NCBI GenBank assembly: GCA_001798565.1
Contig: MGSR01000047.1
Coordinates: forward strand, 1-7,774
From: Deltaproteobacteria bacterium RIFCSPLOWO2_12_FULL_60_16
GTDB lineage: Bacteria; Desulfobacterota; Binatia; UBA9968
Length of the DNA: 7,774 nt
Direction: 5' to 3'
Made by a program: the position numbers and the translations under genes. The notes under the pieces are model-generated. The model was not told the DNA's origin, made no database searches, and worked only from the letters and a program-made list of their open reading frames with translations. Positions 5,011 to 7,774 of the stretch are shown one piece after another; position 1 is the first letter of the stretch, and every line of letters begins with the position of its first letter.

Positions 5011-7704
5011 CTACTTCTGAAGGAGCTGCCGCAGCACGTACTCGAGAATTCCGCCGTGGCGGTAGTAATCAAGCTCCGCAGGCGTGTCGATCCGGCAGAT
5101 CGTCTTGAATTCCTTTACGCTGCCGTCGTCGCTTTTCGCCTTCACGGTGAGCTCCTTCCTCAGGGTGAGCCCGTCGGAGATCCCGGTGATGTCGTAGGTC
5201 TCGAATCCGGTCAGACCGAGAGACTTGAGGCTCTCACCGGCTTTGAACTGCAGCGGCACGATGCCCATCCCGATCAGGTTGCTGCGGTGAATGCGCTCGT
5301 AGCTCTCCGCGATGGCCGCCCTGATGCCCAACAGCCTCGGCCCTTTGGCCGCCCAGTCGCGCGAGGAGCCGGTGCCGTATTCCTTACCGGCGATGACGAC
5401 GAGGGGAATGCCCTCTTTCTGGTACTGCATGGCGGCGTCGTAGATCGACATCTGCTTTTTGTCCGGTAGATGCACCGTCCAGCCGCCCTCGGTGCCGGGC
5501 GCTAAATGGTTTTTGAGGCGCACGTTCGCGAACGTGCCGCGCACCATCACTTCATGGTTGCCGCGCCGCGCGCCGTACTGGTTGAAGTCCTTGGGCTCGA
5601 CGCCGTGCTCGGTGAGATACCGGGCCGCCGGCCCGTTCTTCTCGATGGAGCCGACGGGAGAGATATGATCGGTGGTGATCGAGTCGCCGAGAACCGCCAG
5701 GGCCCGCGCGCCGGCCACGTCTTTCAGCGCCGTCGGAGTCTTGCCCATATTTTTGAAGTACGGCGCCTCGCGCACATAGGTCGAATCAGCGTCCCAGGCG
5801 AACAGCTCCCCTTCCGGAGTGGGCATCTTCTGCCAGCGCCTGTCGCCCTCGAAGACCTCGCCGTATTCCTTTTTGAACATGGCGGCCTTGACCGACTTGC
5901 GAATCTGCTCGCGCACCTCCTCGGGCGCCGGCCAGATATCCTTTAAATAGACCGGATTTCCTTTCTGGTCGTTGCCCAGCGGTTCTTTGTATAGATCGAT
6001 GTCCATCCGGCCCGCCAGGGCGTAGGCAACGACCAGGGGCGGAGAGGCGAGATAGTTGGCCCGCACCTGCGGGTGGATCCGTCCCTCGAAATTCCGGTTG
6101 CCGGAGAGAACCGCCACGGCGACCAGATCCCCTTCTTGGATCGCGGCGGAGACGCGCTCCGGAAGCGGACCGCTATTGCCGAGGCAGGTGGTGCAGCCGT
6201 AGCCGACGAGATAGAAGCCGAGTTTTTCCAAATACGGCATGAGCCTGCTGTCCTTCAAATAGTCCGTCACGACCTTCGAGCCCGGGGCCAAGCTGGTTTT
6301 CACCCACGGCTTGGCCTTGAGTCCCTTTTTGACGGCGTTCCTTGCGAGCAGGCCCGCGCCGATCAAGACAGAAGGATTGGAAGTGTTCGTGCAGCTCGTG
6401 ATCGCCGAGATGACCACCGCGCCGTGGCCGAGCGTGGCGCGGTCGCCGTTCAATTGGACAGAAACGGTTTGATCCGGTGTCCCGCTCTTTATCAGGCCCG
6501 GCAGCGCCTCCCGGAAAGAGGCCTTTGCTTGCGTGAGCGGGACGCGGTCCTGGGGTCTTCTCGGTCCCGCCAGGCTCGGCTCCACAGCGTCGAGGTCGAG
6601 CTCCAGGGTGTCGGTGAAGACCGGATCCGGAGAGGCGTCGGTGCGGAAAAGGCCCTGCTTCTTGGAGTAGGCCTCCACCAGCTTGATCAGCCTGGGGCTT
6701 CGTCCCGTGAGCCTGAGGTATCTGAGCGTCTCATCATCCACGGGGAAGAAGCCGATGGTTGCCCCGTACTCCGGCGCCATATTGCCGATGGTGGCGCGGT
6801 CGGCGATGCTGAGACTCGAAAGCCCCGCGCCGTAAAACTCGACGAATTTTTCCACCACGCCTTTTTTGCGCAGCATCTGGACCACGGTGAGGACGAGGTC
6901 CGTCGCCGTGGCGCCCTCGCGCAGCCTGCCATGAAGCTTGAAGCCGATGACGTCGGGGATGAGCATGATGATCGGCTGGCCGAGCAGCGCCGCCTCGGCC
7001 TCGATGCCGCCCACGCCCCAGCCGAGCACGCCCAGACCGTTGATCATTGTCGTGTGGGAATCCATGCCGACCAGCGTGTCCGGATAAGCCAGTGTTGTTT
7101 TGTCCTCCTTCGCCCGGAAGACCACCTGACCCAGGTATTCCAGATTCACCTGATGGCAGATGCCGGTGTCCGGGGGCACGACTTTGAAATTGCTGAAGGC
7201 CTTTTGTCCCCAGCGAAGGCAAGCGTACCGCTCGACGTTGCGCTGGAACTCGATCTCCGAGTTTTGATGAAAGGCCTTTGCCGAGCCGAAGGTGTCCACT
7301 TGCACCGAGTGGTCGATGACGAGATCGACGGGCACGAGCGGGTTGATCTTTTTCGCGTCGCCGCCCAGACGCTTCATCGCCTCGCGCATCACGGCGAGAT
7401 CCACCACGGCAGGCACGCCGGTGAGATCCTGGGTCAGGACCCGGGCCGGCATGAAGGCGATCTCTTTCTCTTTCTTTTCCTTGGGATTCCATCCCGCCAG
7501 CGTCTCGATGTCCGCCCTGGTCACGTGGCGGTTATCCTCGCAGCGCAGGAGATTCTCCAGAAGGATTTTGAGCGACACCGGAAGCCGTGAGACGGTCTTG
7601 AACCCCGCCTTCTCCAGCTTGTCCAATCGGTGGATCTTGTAGGTCTGATCGCCGACTTTCAGCGTCGCCGCCGTGCCGAAGCTATTCAAGGACTTCTGTG
7701 CCAT
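5011..7704 (-). CDS. acnA: Aconitate hydratase A (AcnA/IRP1-type aconitase)
   Basis: This complete 897-residue enzyme interconverts citrate and isocitrate via cis-aconitate in the TCA and glyoxylate cycles, in the cytoplasm. The three [4Fe-4S] ligands are visible: Cys438 in [11 protein letters not shown], and Cys504 and Cys507 in [15 protein letters not shown]. Other signatures are [12 protein letters not shown] (126-137), [20 protein letters not shown] (210-229) and [13 protein letters not shown] (311-323). The C-terminal swivel domain has [15 protein letters not shown] (673-687), [14 protein letters not shown] (707-720) and [16 protein letters not shown] (773-788). Length matches the roughly 890-residue AcnA family, not AcnB. 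The start at 7704 is preceded by AAGGAGAGG. It stands alone on its strand, convergent with the plus-strand cluster. The long open frame opposite it (6073-7590, plus) is a shadow of its codon bias. Confidence 0.98.
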   Translation of the reverse strand: MAQKSLNSFGTAATLKVGDQTYKIHRLDKLEKAGFKTVSRLPVSLKILLENLLRCEDNRHVTRADIETLAGWNPKEKKEKEIAFMPARVLTQDLTGVPAVVDLAVMREAMKRLGGDAKKINPLVPVDLVIDHSVQVDTFGSAKAFHQNSEIEFQRNVERYACLRWGQKAFSNFKVVPPDTGICHQVNLEYLGQVVFRAKEDKTTLAYPDTLVGMDSHTTMINGLGVLGWGVGGIEAEAALLGQPIIMLIPDVIGFKLHGRLREGATATDLVLTVVQMLRKKGVVEKFVEFYGAGLSSLSIADRATIGNMAPEYGATIGFFPVDDETLRYLRLTGRSPRLIKLVEAYSKKQGLFRTDASPDPVFTDTLELDLDAVEPSLAGPRRPQDRVPLTQAKASFREALPGLIKSGTPDQTVSVQLNGDRATLGHGAVVISAITSCTNTSNPSVLIGAGLLARNAVKKGLKAKPWVKTSLAPGSKVVTDYLKDSRLMPYLEKLGFYLVGYGCTTCLGNSGPLPERVSAAIQEGDLVAVAVLSGNRNFEGRIHPQVRANYLASPPLVVAYALAGRMDIDLYKEPLGNDQKGNPVYLKDIWPAPEEVREQIRKSVKAAMFKKEYGEVFEGDRRWQKMPTPEGELFAWDADSTYVREAPYFKNMGKTPTALKDVAGARALAVLGDSITTDHISPVGSIEKNGPAARYLTEHGVEPKDFNQYGARRGNHEVMVRGTFANVRLKNHLAPGTEGGWTVHLPDKKQMSIYDAAMQYQKEGIPLVVIAGKEYGTGSSRDWAAKGPRLLGIRAAIAESYERIHRSNLIGMGIVPLQFKAGESLKSLGLTGFETYDITGISDGLTLRKELTVKAKSDDGSVKEFKTICRIDTPAELDYYRHGGILEYVLRQLLQK

Positions 7705-7727
7705 TGCCCTCTCCTTAATTCTTTACG

Positions 7728-7767
7728 GGATAGCCTATTTTCTATCCGGCCCACGGCCATAAAGCAA
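7728..7767 (-). promoter_or_regulatory. Candidate aconitase promoter with inverted repeat over the -10 box
   Basis: On the minus strand TTGCTT (7767-7762), a 17-bp spacer and TAGAAA (7744-7739) form a plausible sigma70 promoter, with the -10 box 35 bp ahead of the acnA start codon. A perfect 6-bp inverted repeat, GGATAG (7728-7733) and CTATCC (7742-7747) with an 8-bp AT-rich centre, covers the -10 box. It could be an operator or an initial hairpin. Iron- or redox-responsive control is common for aconitases, but no known box is recognisable. Confidence 0.4.
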
Positions 7768-7774
7768 CAGGGCC

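Noticed and set aside
4790..5020. GTG-started frame of 76 codons after the small ORF
   Set aside because: It lacks a ribosome-binding site and reads straight through the intrinsic terminator and its T-tract.
6073..7590. Long plus-strand open frame (505 codons) opposite the aconitase
   Set aside because: It is antisense to a certain gene, rich in Arg/His/Asp/Glu as expected from reading GC-biased codons backwards, has no recognisable domain, and is an artefact of codon bias.

Overview
The window is GC-rich (roughly 60% by eye) chromosomal DNA from a bacterium with a TCA-cycle aconitase, an FdhF/YdeP-type molybdoenzyme and a solitary secreted SsuA/THI5-like binding protein. This gene mix, together with dispersed intergenic palindromes and short degenerate tandem repeats, resembles uncultured soil or subsurface lineages such as Rokubacteria/Methylomirabilota, Binatota or deltaproteobacterial relatives. 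That placement is an inference from gene style, not from a marker gene.

Layout. (1) Positions 1-1513, minus strand: the N-terminal 504 residues of a molybdopterin oxidoreductase whose C-terminus lies outside the window. (2) Positions 1514-1836: a non-coding gap with a palindromic dispersed-repeat-like sequence and a 33-bp imperfect inverted repeat. (3) Positions 1837-2304, minus: a NarM-like nitrate-reductase-associated protein, next to and co-oriented with the molybdoenzyme. (4) Positions 2305-2393: a divergent control region with an inverted repeat and overlapping candidate promoters. (5) Positions 2394-4638, plus: two small cupins, an ABC-type periplasmic binding protein and a VOC-fold protein. 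The last three are tightly packed, with an 11-bp overlap and a 16-bp gap. The two cupins are separated by a 14/15-bp degenerate tandem repeat. (6) Positions 4639-5010: no conventional gene, but a compact candidate transcription unit. It has a TTGACA box, a hairpin that could sequester the ribosome-binding site and start codon of a 26-codon ORF, several further hairpins and a strong intrinsic terminator. (7) Positions 5011-7704, minus: a complete AcnA-type aconitase. (8) Positions 7705-7774: its leader, with a candidate promoter and an inverted repeat over the -10 box.

Functional reading. The minus-strand pair suggests a molybdoenzyme with a dedicated accessory protein. The plus-strand cluster looks like capture and processing of a small organic ligand, but no permease or ATPase is visible. 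The aconitase is a separate housekeeping unit. The most unusual element is the structured region at 4635-4986, which matches no RNA class or peptide family I recognise.
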